Shown piece after piece: positions 6,431-14,825 of a stretch of 56,046 nt of DNA. The stretch is from CAYSDH01 sp964429805. Its GTDB lineage: Bacteria > Bacteroidota > Bacteroidia > Flavobacteriales_D > JABDKJ01. The notes beneath the pieces are model-generated. The model made no database searches, had not been told where the DNA came from, and worked only from the letters and a program-made list of their open reading frames with translations. The position numbers and the translations under genes are program-made. The DNA lies in the NCBI GenBank assembly GCA_964429805.1, contig CAYSDH010000015.1:1-56046 (forward strand). Direction: 5' to 3'. Numbering within the stretch: the first letter of the stretch is position 1; each line of letters starts with the position of its first letter.

Positions 6431-7267
6431 TCAATTATAGGCGTTACACTTTTTCCTTTTCCCGTGACCTGAGTACGTGCGGATGGTTCTGCGAAGTTTA
6501 AATCCAAGGTTTACGTACCCATCATTTAATTTTGGGTTGCCTCTAAACGCATCTCCTTCTGGCAGGTGCCCGTCAATGTAGCGATACACAAAACCGCTTA
6601 AGTCAGGATTAGACGATGAGAGCACATCAGCCGGGTCTGGATAGCGGTCGCTCACGTCATCGATATAGTCCGTAAAAGTGTGCGTGTGAATCCAAAACAG
6701 GTCAAGTGCCCACACGGGGTCTATGCGCCAGGTGACTTCAAGTCCATACTTGAGGTTTACTCCGTTGAGTGCATAGGGTGAGGGGTAATCGCCATCAAGA
6801 TATTGTCCTTCCGTTCCCAGACTTTGGGCGTCAGTCCAATACCCGTTATACACTTCAGGTTTAAACCAAAATACGCCAGCTCCTACCAACGCCCCCACAG
6901 AAACTGTGCGCGTGCTTGAGTTTTTGAGAATGTTTATTCTGGCTGCAATATGCACGTCATCAAGTGGTGATCGAAACTGAAAGTCTCGGCCCGGGTTGCT
7001 CTGCCCCCATTGGTCTGCTCCTTTTAGTCGTCCCTTCATATATGCCAGTCTCAACGATGTTCTTTCGCTCAGTGCATACTCGATTCCGGCATAAGGAAAA
7101 AGAGTCATGAACTTACTGTCTGGCAGCTGGTCATCTTTTAGGTCGCCTACATAATACATGCCGCCTCCACCAATAAAAACGTCAAGATGACGAGGCGATT
7201 CTTCAAGGCCTTGAGCGCAGAATGTCAAAGGCGAAAGAAGAAATATAATAAGCGCTATTCGAGTCAT
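6431..7267 (-). CDS. DUF6089-like outer-membrane beta-barrel protein
   Basis: A 278-residue protein with a signal peptide (MTRIALIIFLLSPLTFCAQG). The start of the mature chain, DVFIGGGGMYYVGDLKD, followed by alternating hydrophobic/polar strands (RTSLRLAYMKGRLKGAD, NLKYGLEVTWRIDPVWALD, GYVNLGFKLRRTI), fits the eight-stranded barrels annotated as DUF6089 in Bacteroidota. No enzymatic motif is seen. The basic tail after the last strand (SGHGKRKKCNAYN) is unusual for a barrel, which normally ends in an aromatic residue. It is convergent with the DUF4476 gene and divergent from the gene at 7338, with a 70-base shared upstream gap. Confidence 0.75.
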   Translation of the reverse strand: MTRIALIIFLLSPLTFCAQGLEESPRHLDVFIGGGGMYYVGDLKDDQLPDSKFMTLFPYAGIEYALSERTSLRLAYMKGRLKGADQWGQSNPGRDFQFRSPLDDVHIAARINILKNSSTRTVSVGALVGAGVFWFKPEVYNGYWTDAQSLGTEGQYLDGDYPSPYALNGVNLKYGLEVTWRIDPVWALDLFWIHTHTFTDYIDDVSDRYPDPADVLSSSNPDLSGFVYRYIDGHLPEGDAFRGNPKLNDGYVNLGFKLRRTIRTYSGHGKRKKCNAYN

Positions 7268-7337
7268 GGTCAGTCCATGAATGTCGCAGATTGTCTCTTT
7301 CTGATGTCGAGAATCGAGTCTTTTTTTTAAACAAGAA

Positions 7338-9290
7338 ATGCGAATGATATCACCTAAAAAAGGTGTTCAATTAGATGAGTTGAGTATTTTCACGTGGATG
7401 GCAAGTATGGAAGGAATAATAGTTGAGCGACAGGAAGAGCCTGTGGCGCTTACTGTAGAAAAAGTACTGGGAGGAGTCTTGCTGCAGGTGGCAGATGAAG
7501 TGGTTGATGAGTTTTTCTGCCCAGACCATGATGACGCTGATTTCTGTGTTTTTGTCAGTCCCAAGGCACTCTATATCTCGCTGGGCTACTCCCAAAATTT
7601 AAGTGAGGATATGGCGGAAGGCTATTCTGCCATGTCACCATCTCGCATCATGTCTTACATGTTTAGCAACACGTCCATGACGGTCATGTGGTCTGAGTTT
7701 GAGAATGGTCGAAAGAAGTCAACATGCGAATACCAGCAAGGAGAAGGCCCGGAACTCATCTCGGGGCCTGACCTTTTAGGCATTGAGTCTGGCGCCAATT
7801 TCAGTGAAGAGAGTGAAGTCTATGAACAGGGAGCGCAGGTTCTAATGGAGCAGTTGAATGGCTGTCCGGCAGAGGAGTTTTTGGAAATGAGAGTGCTCTG
7901 CTTTAAGTCTCTATACAGCCTGCCCTTGAATCAAGACGAGGAAATAAATGAAGCGAGCTTAGACCGACTAAAAGCCTCTTTTATTGACCGTTTTGATAAG
8001 CGCAAAGATGCGTTTATGAATCCGGCATTGACTGACATTAACTCTGCGCTGAGTAGGCAAGGAGTTTTTGTGCCGCGTTTAGATTGGTTGTTTAAAAACC
8101 ATGAAGAATGGGATAAGGAAAGACTGGAGAAAGAGATTGCGCAGCTTGATTCTCGAGTCACAGGGTTTGATCCACTTGATGCGGTTCTGAAGAAGAATAT
8201 TCTGATTCGATTTTTGAGAACTAAAATGCTCAAAGAGACTAAAGACGTTGAGCCTGCCGCGAAGGATGAAAAACGTATTGCGCCTCCGCTATGGGAGTCG
8301 CCTCAAGAAGTTGCCGAGCCAAGCGATGAAGAAAAGCGATGGGGCCCACAAAGCGACCAGTTTCAGAGTATACCAGAGCCACGAGTGCAGCCTCAGGCTG
8401 AGCAAGCTCCGAGCGAGCCAATGCCTGTGTCTGAAACACAAAGTAAGCCGACAGCATCGGCAAGAACTCAGTCTCCACCTCCGCCACGGTCGGCACCTCC
8501 CAGGCAATATAAAAAGCAGTACGGGTCGAGCAGTGGAATCGGTTCAGGCTTATTTATTGTTCTGAAATTGATAGCCTTTATTTTCGGAATAGCGGGCTTG
8601 TTGAGAACATGTAGTTCTTCCTCCTATTCAGATAATCAAAGACCAGTCTACACCATGGAGCGGACAGGAATCAAGCGGTCACTCACCGCCATGGATGTCC
8701 AAATACTTGAGCGGCTACACACCCCCGTGGAGCAATTGAGGCTATTAAAAAAGGCGGATGCCCGATGGAGTTTTGACGGCATTAATCAGGTTTTCTTTAA
8801 GTCTGGGTCCGACAGTCGATTGCAGTTTTTAACCGATACGGTTAAGTACTTTACTTCAGGAAAAGACCTGAGGGTGATGGAGATGAGCGACAAGCGCCTG
8901 ACAAATGTTGATCTGCGTGTGAAGCACTCCAAGTATCCGGGGTTTCACTTTTTTCTCTATGATGCCACCGAGTATCAAGGTGAGGATTTAAAGAACACCG
9001 ATTTGCTGGGGGGAGAGCACTTTGATATGATCTCTAGCCTGAGTGTGTCAAAGGCAAAGCGCTTTATGTCTCAGCGAAATAATGACTGGACTTATGACAA
9101 AGAGACCAAGATTTTTACCCACAAAACGCGCGGATACAAGCTAAGAATTGGTGCTCGAAAAATGATTTACGACACCAAAGGAGAAGGTCTCGCCTTGATA
9201 CTCAAGGACCTTAACTTAAAAGAGAATGGAAGTGACACGTTAAGGCATGAGTTTAACGCCAGCACGTTGCTGATTGTCAAACAAGATTGA
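7338..9290 (+). CDS. Large membrane protein of unknown function with Pro/Gln-rich linker
   Basis: A 650-residue protein I do not recognise. Residues 1-300 look globular and soluble. Residues about 305-395 form a charged then Pro/Gln/Ser-rich linker (with a PPPPRSAPPR stretch). A single hydrophobic segment follows (about 402-421, GLFIVLKLIAFIFGIAGLL), then a Ser-rich stretch and a C-terminal domain of about 220 residues. There is no N-terminal signal peptide, so the first domain is probably cytoplasmic and the last one periplasmic. No catalytic motif stands out. ATG at 7338 and 7344 are both possible starts. It stands alone between divergent and convergent neighbours. Confidence 0.75.
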   Translation: MRMISPKKGVQLDELSIFTWMASMEGIIVERQEEPVALTVEKVLGGVLLQVADEVVDEFFCPDHDDADFCVFVSPKALYISLGYSQNLSEDMAEGYSAMSPSRIMSYMFSNTSMTVMWSEFENGRKKSTCEYQQGEGPELISGPDLLGIESGANFSEESEVYEQGAQVLMEQLNGCPAEEFLEMRVLCFKSLYSLPLNQDEEINEASLDRLKASFIDRFDKRKDAFMNPALTDINSALSRQGVFVPRLDWLFKNHEEWDKERLEKEIAQLDSRVTGFDPLDAVLKKNILIRFLRTKMLKETKDVEPAAKDEKRIAPPLWESPQEVAEPSDEEKRWGPQSDQFQSIPEPRVQPQAEQAPSEPMPVSETQSKPTASARTQSPPPPRSAPPRQYKKQYGSSSGIGSGLFIVLKLIAFIFGIAGLLRTCSSSSYSDNQRPVYTMERTGIKRSLTAMDVQILERLHTPVEQLRLLKKADARWSFDGINQVFFKSGSDSRLQFLTDTVKYFTSGKDLRVMEMSDKRLTNVDLRVKHSKYPGFHFFLYDATEYQGEDLKNTDLLGGEHFDMISSLSVSKAKRFMSQRNNDWTYDKETKIFTHKTRGYKLRIGARKMIYDTKGEGLALILKDLNLKENGSDTLRHEFNASTLLIVKQD

Positions 9291-9326
9291 CCTCCACGCT
9301 GAGAGAGAAGGTGTTTCCTCAACGTT

Positions 9327-11018
9327 TTACTTAACGAGCTTTTTGTATCTGATTCGCTTTGGCCCATCATTGCCAAGACGCTTCTTCTTGTTCTCTTCGT
9401 ACTCGCTGTAGGTTCCTTCAAACCAGTAGACTTCAGAGTTGCCTTCAAAGGCCAAGATGTGCGTACAGATTCTGTCTAAGAACCATCTGTCGTGAGAGAT
9501 GACCACTGCGCACCCGGCAAAACTCATGATTCCTTCTTCGAGTGCTCGAAGTGTGTTGACATCAATATCATTTGTAGGCTCATCGAGCAAGAGCACGTTG
9601 GCTTCCGTCTTCATAGTCATGGCCAAGTGTAGTCGGTTGCGTTCTCCACCAGAGAGCACGCCCGTCTTTTTTCCTTGGTCACCACCGGCAAAATTAAATT
9701 TGGAGACATAGGCGCGCGAGTTAAATTTCGTTCCGCCAATCTCGACCACTTCGTTACCGCCAGAGATTACCTCCCAGACTGTTTTCTCTGTGTCAATATC
9801 CTTGTGCGTCTGATCCACATATCCGAGTTGCACTGTGTCACCTATCGTGATGCTTCCCTCGTCAGGCTGCTCTTCGCCCATGATCATTTTAAAGAGCGTG
9901 GTTTTACCCGCACCGTTTGGTCCGATCACACCAACTATACCAGCAGGAGGGAGGGCAAAAGTCAGTTTGTCAATCAGCAGCTTGTCGTCATAGCCTTTGA
10001 CTACTCCGTCAAACTCGATCACTTTACTACCCAGACGTTGACCATTTGGAATTGGAATCTGAAGCATCTGGTCCTTCTTTGCAAAGTCTTCAGACATCAT
10101 CTTCTCATAGTTGTTCAGACGCGCCTTGTTTTTAGATCGTCTCGCTCCAGGGGTTAGTCTGCTCCATTCTAGCTCTCGCTCTAGTACCTTCTGGCGCTTG
10201 CTTTCTTGCTTCTCTTCTTGCTTTAGTTTCTTGGCTTTCTGGTCGAGCCATGAGCTGTAATTTCCTTTCCATGGTATACCCATTCCGCGGTCAAGCTCAA
10301 GAATCCATCCGGCTATGTTGTCTAGGAAGTATCTGTCGTGCGTGACTGAGATGACCGTTCCCTTATACTGCTGCAAGTGCAGCTCTAGCCAGTCTATACT
10401 CTCTGCATCAAGGTGGTTGGTCGGCTCATCAAGCAAGAGTACATCTGGCTCTGAGAGCAACAGTCTACAAAGTGCTACTCTTCTGCGCTCACCTCCAGAG
10501 AGGTTTGACACATCGCTATCACCCGGTGGCGTGCGCAGGGCATCCATGGCCATTTCTAGTTTGTGGTCCAAGTCCCAGGCACCGCAGGCTTCTATTTTGT
10601 CTTGAACACTTGCCTGCTGGTTGATGAGTTTTTCCATCTTGTCAGGGTCGTTTAGAATCTCATCTTCTGTAAACCTCAGATTGATTGCCTCATATTCTTT
10701 GAGCAGGTCAGTCGTCTCTTTGACGCCTTCCATGATGATTTCCTTCACCGTCTTGCTTGGGTCAAGCTCTGGTTCCTGCGGGAGGTAGCCCACGGAGTAT
10801 CCGTCATTGCTCCACACCACATCACCTCTAAACGACTTGTCTAGTCCAGCGATGATCTTCATCACGGTCGACTTACCAGATCCGTTGAGACCGATGATTC
10901 CAATTTTGGCTCCGTAAAAGAAACTGAGGTAGATGTCCTTAAGAATGTGTTTTCCGGCCGGTGTTTCTTTATTCACCTTGACCATCGAAAAGATGACTTT
11001 TTTATCGTCTGTAGACAT
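9327..11018 (-). CDS. ettA: Energy-dependent translational throttle protein EttA (ABC-F ATPase)
   Basis: EttA is a cytoplasmic ABC-F protein that binds the ribosomal E site and gates entry into elongation by ATP/ADP ratio. The 563-residue protein has two ABC cassettes: Walker A GLNGSGKST near residue 42 with signature LSGGERRRVAL and Walker B LLLDEPTNHLD, and a second set GPNGAGKTT, LSGGERNRLHL and LLLDEPTNDID. Between them lies the charged linker (WSRLTPGARRSKNKARLN) typical of the P-site tRNA interaction motif of EttA. Length matches E. coli EttA (about 555). No transmembrane segment is present. It has its own upstream gap with a TATTTTTA element at 11050-11043 on its strand, one mismatch from the -7 consensus. 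Confidence 0.96.
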   Translation of the reverse strand: MSTDDKKVIFSMVKVNKETPAGKHILKDIYLSFFYGAKIGIIGLNGSGKSTVMKIIAGLDKSFRGDVVWSNDGYSVGYLPQEPELDPSKTVKEIIMEGVKETTDLLKEYEAINLRFTEDEILNDPDKMEKLINQQASVQDKIEACGAWDLDHKLEMAMDALRTPPGDSDVSNLSGGERRRVALCRLLLSEPDVLLLDEPTNHLDAESIDWLELHLQQYKGTVISVTHDRYFLDNIAGWILELDRGMGIPWKGNYSSWLDQKAKKLKQEEKQESKRQKVLERELEWSRLTPGARRSKNKARLNNYEKMMSEDFAKKDQMLQIPIPNGQRLGSKVIEFDGVVKGYDDKLLIDKLTFALPPAGIVGVIGPNGAGKTTLFKMIMGEEQPDEGSITIGDTVQLGYVDQTHKDIDTEKTVWEVISGGNEVVEIGGTKFNSRAYVSKFNFAGGDQGKKTGVLSGGERNRLHLAMTMKTEANVLLLDEPTNDIDVNTLRALEEGIMSFAGCAVVISHDRWFLDRICTHILAFEGNSEVYWFEGTYSEYEENKKKRLGNDGPKRIRYKKLVK

Positions 11019-11169
11019 GGGTAGCTTGAGTTTTTGTGACTGTAAAAATAGACTTCTTTTTCTGCCAACTATGAGTTGTCAAATTCATGTTATCCTCCAT
11101 TAGTCTGCTTAAGGCTTTCGGAACATTTCTTCGGCACAATAGTTTTTAAATATTTCATTCAAACGCTCA

Positions 11170-11652
11170 TTAGCTTGCAGAGGTCATATCGTTATACACC
11201 CATACCATTCTGTCTAAAAACCACATTTTGGACAAGTAGGCAGTAATCGCACCGATAATTGTCAGGCTTAAATCAAGTTGCCACAAGCCAATGACTAATG
11301 TAATGCCTCCAATGGATTGAAGAACGGTCAAAATAGAAACTGGTCTGGCGTGGTGTTTTGGCACAGGGGCTGTCTTTCGTTCTGACCAATATCGTTCTCC
11401 AAGCACGGCCTTTGAGCCCCAGTTGTCAAAGTTCTTTGGCTTCTTAAATAGAGTTGGATTGATAAGTAGCCAGATGACAAGAAGAGTAATCGAAATTATG
11501 CAATACCAACCAATCCACACTCTTGACCATATTGCTACAATCAAAAATGGCAGAGTGGCAAATCGTGACCATACTGACCAAGGGTTGGCATGTTTCATCC
11601 AGCTGTCTCCTTCAAGACGGAATACTTTGGCTATTTTTTTTTCAATACTCAT
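11170..11652 (-). CDS. DUF6653-like small membrane protein
   Basis: A 160-residue protein with hydrophobic segments at about 30-48, 50-66, 105-122 and 124-140. The sequence WMKHANPWSVWSRFATLP near residue 18 and the end segment KMWFLDRMVWVYNDM resemble proteins annotated as DUF6653, a family of uncharacterised membrane proteins. No function is known. It lies in a short pocket of AT-richer genes between ettA and the secreted locus at 12564, and may be accessory. Confidence 0.72.
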   Translation of the reverse strand: MSIEKKIAKVFRLEGDSWMKHANPWSVWSRFATLPFLIVAIWSRVWIGWYCIISITLLVIWLLINPTLFKKPKNFDNWGSKAVLGERYWSERKTAPVPKHHARPVSILTVLQSIGGITLVIGLWQLDLSLTIIGAITAYLSKMWFLDRMVWVYNDMTSAS

Positions 11653-11734
11653 TGCTTTTTAATAGGGCAGATGTTTCTGACTTTCTGTGCGCTGCATTTG
11701 CATTGGATGTATTTCCAGTTGACAGCTCTTTTCA

Positions 11735-12256
11735 TTATAAGTCAGCGTAGTGATAGTATCTTCTATAAATGTAAATTCCGATTGCCAAAAGTGTAAAAAC
11801 ACTGAACCAAATTGGACTTGATTTTTTATTGCGCGCATCTTTCTCTATAACATCATTAGTGTCCAGATATGGCTTTCCTTTGAAAATGAGTCCCAGTAAT
11901 TCAATCTTTTCATCAGAGTTCAGCTTGTTGGCGTCAGACTTTCGAATCGCAGCCTTGAGCTTTAATTCACCTTTGTTATCAAGTTCTAATCTTTTATGGT
12001 CGAATTGATTCGAATATTCAGCTGATAATTTGAATTCGTTCAAATACTCTCTGAACTTAAGATCGTAACTGAGACTATTACGAACCTTAACAACCCTTAT
12101 CCAGTCCAAAGTTGCTTTTATTTCTGTCAGTTCGGATTTAGATTCGATTACATCTGATGTAGTCTCATAGAACAATGAGCAACCAAATAGAAACACTGCC
12201 AGAGCAATTAGAGCACTAGACCGCTTCCTGAGCTTTGTGGGATTCTTTATTGCCAT
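11735..12256 (-). CDS. Unknown protein with two membrane segments
   Basis: A 173-residue protein that I do not recognise. A basic N-terminus (KNPTKLRKR) precedes a hydrophobic segment (about 13-28, ALIALAVFLFGCSLFY). A charged, mostly helical central region (about 30-145) follows, then a second hydrophobic segment near the C-terminus (about 149-163, WFSVFTLLAIGIYIY) with the tail RRYYHYADL. The layout suggests both ends in the membrane and the middle in the periplasm. A lipoprotein reading (FGC) is less likely because the residues before the Cys do not form a good lipobox. It is in the same direction as the DUF6653 gene, 82 bases upstream of it. Confidence 0.6.
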   Translation of the reverse strand: MAIKNPTKLRKRSSALIALAVFLFGCSLFYETTSDVIESKSELTEIKATLDWIRVVKVRNSLSYDLKFREYLNEFKLSAEYSNQFDHKRLELDNKGELKLKAAIRKSDANKLNSDEKIELLGLIFKGKPYLDTNDVIEKDARNKKSSPIWFSVFTLLAIGIYIYRRYYHYADL

Positions 12257-12563
12257 TGCTAAAAATTTGCCTACTTACAAGTCACAGACAGAGGATGTAT
12301 GCCGAGTTGTCAGAATGGTCTGGCGGCTTGGCATATTTTCTTTTGGATGCGGATTTGTTTCTCGATCCACAAGTTAGGGATTCAATTAAAAATCTGGATT
12401 CTGGTCAATCTTTTTGTGCATTGCCTTTGCCTACTAACTCACTTATAACGTATCAAACACTTTCACAAAACATCACTGAATTCTGTGATGCATCCTCAAT
12501 TTTTCAGCCATACGTTTGGTAAAAAAAACACACAGTCATTCGAATATCAAATATTGAAACAAT
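12257..12563. other. 307-base intergenic region without a convincing gene
   Basis: This gap separates two divergent genes. The plus strand has a frame that could give 75-95 residues (ATG at 12295), but it starts inside the neighbour in the longer version, has no signal, motif or ribosome site, and its composition is noncoding-like. One short inverted repeat, CATCAC and GTGATG around an 8-base loop, is seen near 12474-12492. No perfect TAnnTTTG element was found for either flanking gene. Confidence 0.5.
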
Positions 12564-14054
12564 ATGAATAAGTTGACCTTTCTTTCCGTTTTCGCAGTCT
12601 TGTTAACTTCAATGTCTTTTGCCAACAACATTCAAGTAAGTAATATCGAAACCATCGAGGACCCTAATGCGTTCAGCGTGCGATTTGATCTCTCTTGGGA
12701 AAATTCATGGCGTACCTCCACCTTCGAATCGAATTACGATGCAGCGTGGATTTTTATGAAAATCAAGTACAATGGCAGTGAGTTTTTTCATGTGCCGCTC
12801 TGTCCTGGGGCCACGAATAGCGCTCCGAGTGGATGCGAGCTTGTCGGTACTTCAGACTGCATGGGTGTTTTTGTGCAACGTGATGGCGATGGTATTGGTG
12901 ATATTTCATTTGAGGGGATTGAACTACAGACTGAATTCGGCCTGTTGCCTCAAGATGAAATTGAGGTGTGTGTGTATGCTATTGAGATGGTGTATATTCC
13001 TGAAGGAGCATTTCAAGTTGGAGGAGCCTTGAATGCGGTCGAAGTGTACTATCCGTCTTTTCAAGCTGGTAATTCAGCACTTCCTTATGTCATTAATTCA
13101 GATGGGCCGATAAATCTGGGTGGCAACGCGACTACCAGTCTTTCCTCTATCGGAAATGAGATGACTGCAGTAGAAGACGATTTCGATACCACACCTACAG
13201 TGCTGCCAGCAGACTTTCCTACTGGCTTTCAAAGTTTCTATAGCATGAAGTATGAGCTGAGCCAAGGGCAATATGTGGCTTTCTTAAATTCTATTTCAAA
13301 AACTGACGCCTCTCAAAGACGTTACTCTGTGCCATGGAATGCTACTACCAATAATGGGTTTACTATCAGCAAAGAAGCCTCCCCCAGTTTCTATAACACA
13401 GATTCTCCCAACAGGCCTTGTAATTTCATCAGTTGGAGTGACCTCGCCTATTACGCAGACTGGGCTGGACTGAGACCGATGAGCGAACTCGAGTTCGAGA
13501 AGACCTGTAGAGGTTCTAGGCCGTCCGTTCCCCTAGAATACGCTTGGGGAAATTCTAATATTCGAACTCAGCCATATGAAATAGAAAATAATAAGGTAAG
13601 TAATCCAAGCCGTGGTCAAATTGGAAATTATTTGGGAGATCCCACTCTACCACCGGGGCCTTTTCAGCCCTTTGATTGTGGCTGGGCAGCTGCCCTTTTT
13701 GAATACCCCACACGCGCAGAAGCTGGCGCAACATATTACGGAGTTATGGAGATGAGCGGTAATCTAGCAGAAATGGTCGTGAATGTAGGCACGCCAGGAG
13801 GCCGTCAATTCGATGGAGAAATCCATGGAGATGGGTTTTTTGGAGCCACGGCTGTTGATACCTGGCCGGACTATAGCGATCCAGCAGGTAGTCAATTTCA
13901 AGATGGCGTAGGGCTAAAAGGTGGCTATGCAGAAGGGTTTGATTCGGAGGTGCTTTTGGTATCTGATAGAACATTGGTCAACGATATTGAATATCTCGAT
14001 AGAGAACACTTTGTAGGCGGCCGTCTCGTGCGATCTAAATTTGATACACCATGA
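12564..14054 (+). CDS. Secreted protein with a sulfatase-modifying-factor (FGE-like) domain, catalytic cysteines absent
   Basis: A 496-residue protein with signal peptide MNKLTFLSVFAVLLTSMSFA. Residues about 25-140 form a beta-rich domain often found ahead of FGE-like modules in Bacteroidota. The FGE-sulfatase fold (about 140-490) is shown by EMVYIPEGAFQVGG, YELSQGQYVAFLN, CNFISWSDLAYYADWAGLRP (the conserved xVxWxDAxxYxxW block), YGVMEMSGNLAEMVVN and the terminal GGRLVRS. True formylglycine-generating enzymes have two cysteines in the C-terminal section; here that part has none, so oxidase activity is unlikely and a binding or structural role is more plausible. Its stop overlaps the next gene by 4 bases (ATGA). 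Confidence 0.88.
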   Translation: MNKLTFLSVFAVLLTSMSFANNIQVSNIETIEDPNAFSVRFDLSWENSWRTSTFESNYDAAWIFMKIKYNGSEFFHVPLCPGATNSAPSGCELVGTSDCMGVFVQRDGDGIGDISFEGIELQTEFGLLPQDEIEVCVYAIEMVYIPEGAFQVGGALNAVEVYYPSFQAGNSALPYVINSDGPINLGGNATTSLSSIGNEMTAVEDDFDTTPTVLPADFPTGFQSFYSMKYELSQGQYVAFLNSISKTDASQRRYSVPWNATTNNGFTISKEASPSFYNTDSPNRPCNFISWSDLAYYADWAGLRPMSELEFEKTCRGSRPSVPLEYAWGNSNIRTQPYEIENNKVSNPSRGQIGNYLGDPTLPPGPFQPFDCGWAAALFEYPTRAEAGATYYGVMEMSGNLAEMVVNVGTPGGRQFDGEIHGDGFFGATAVDTWPDYSDPAGSQFQDGVGLKGGYAEGFDSEVLLVSDRTLVNDIEYLDREHFVGGRLVRSKFDTP

Positions 14055-14683
14055 AGAATTACCTCTCAGGGTGTTTCCACATTATTGCGCTGATTTTAAC
14101 TTTTGTAACCAGCCAAGCCCAAGTCAACAACCCTATTTTCATGGGTGGCGCTAAGGATGGAGCAGCGGCAGTACATTATGTCGCTCCGACCAACGGAAGT
14201 ATATTCTCTGGAGGTACAGGAGATGGTCATAGTAAGGAAGGGTTCATCACTTCTACTAATAGCGGCATCTTTTCAGGTGGTATGGGTGACGGCCATGACA
14301 AAGAAAGCTTCATCACGCCAATCAACAGTGGAATATTTGGAGGAGGAACAGGGGATGGTCATGATAAGGAAGCGTATACCACTCGAACCAACGGTTCCAT
14401 CTTTGCTGGAGGTGTCGGAGATGGATTCGATTTAGAATGCTTAGACGGCTTGATAGCCGAGTTTGAAGAAGTGGATTTCTGTCCAGAAGATTTGAATGAA
14501 AATGGCGCTGTCGACATTGATGATTTCTTGGACTTGAATTCGGCCTTTGGCAGTTTCTGTGCCGATTGTCGTGCCGACATCAATGACGATGGTGTTGTTG
14601 ATATCGATGACTTCCTTCAGTTAAATTCCGCATTTGGAAGTGACTGTCCGACCGTTAATTCAATTCATGACGGAGACCATTAG
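14051..14683 (+). CDS. Secreted repeat protein with two dockerin-like calcium loops
   Basis: A 210-residue protein. The signal peptide ends at SQA (about residue 23). Residues 26-135 are five tandem 22-residue repeats of the pattern N-x-x-IF-x-GG-x-GDG-x-x-KE. Residues about 150-200 hold two EF-hand-like loops, DLNENGAVDIDDFLDLNSAFG-like, of the dockerin type (Asp/Asn at loop positions 1, 3, 5 and Asp at 12). No enzyme domain and no T9SS C-terminal domain are visible. It overlaps the FGE-like gene by 4 bases, implying translational coupling and a joint role, perhaps assembly on the cell surface through calcium-dependent contacts (inference). Confidence 0.82.
   Translation: MKNYLSGCFHIIALILTFVTSQAQVNNPIFMGGAKDGAAAVHYVAPTNGSIFSGGTGDGHSKEGFITSTNSGIFSGGMGDGHDKESFITPINSGIFGGGTGDGHDKEAYTTRTNGSIFAGGVGDGFDLECLDGLIAEFEEVDFCPEDLNENGAVDIDDFLDLNSAFGSFCADCRADINDDGVVDIDDFLQLNSAFGSDCPTVNSIHDGDH
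14126..14455 (+). repeat. Five tandem 66-bp repeats (22 residues each)
   Basis: Within the repeat protein the units start at residues 26, 48, 70, 92 and 114, all exactly 22 residues. The core IFxGGxGDGH is conserved in units 2-4. The first and last are more diverged (IFMGGAKDG and IFAGGVGDGFDLE), as expected when inner units are homogenised by recombination. Confidence 0.85.
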
Positions 14684-14703
14684 AACGTCCACCAACTCTC
14701 TCT

Positions 14704-14717
14704 AAACCAGCTGGTTT
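14704..14717. repeat. 14-bp perfect palindrome
   Basis: AAACCAGCTGGTTT is a perfect palindrome 20 bases after the stop of the repeat protein and is followed by GCTTTT. It could form a 5-bp stem with an AGCT loop and act as a weak terminator between the convergent genes, but the short stem and poor T-tract make this uncertain. Confidence 0.3.
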
Positions 14718-14825
14718 GCTTTTGGCTCACATTCCGTCTTTGAGTAAGGAAAGCCATTCTTGATATTTCAATTTTTAGTTCGTCCCGCTTTTTGTAGAGT
14801 CAGTATTGATGTCAACACCTCAACC

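Noticed and set aside
8239..8565. Overlapping frames on both strands in the Pro/Gln-rich part of the unknown membrane protein
   Set aside because: Low-complexity DNA keeps several frames open; the long plus-strand gene explains the region.
9675..10157. Open frame of 160 residues opposite ettA
   Set aside because: It lies wholly antisense to a strongly conserved gene and follows the reverse reading of its codons.
12235..12522. Open frame of 95 residues in the gap before the FGE-like gene
   Set aside because: It begins inside the divergent neighbour, has no signal, motif or ribosome site, and its residues look random.
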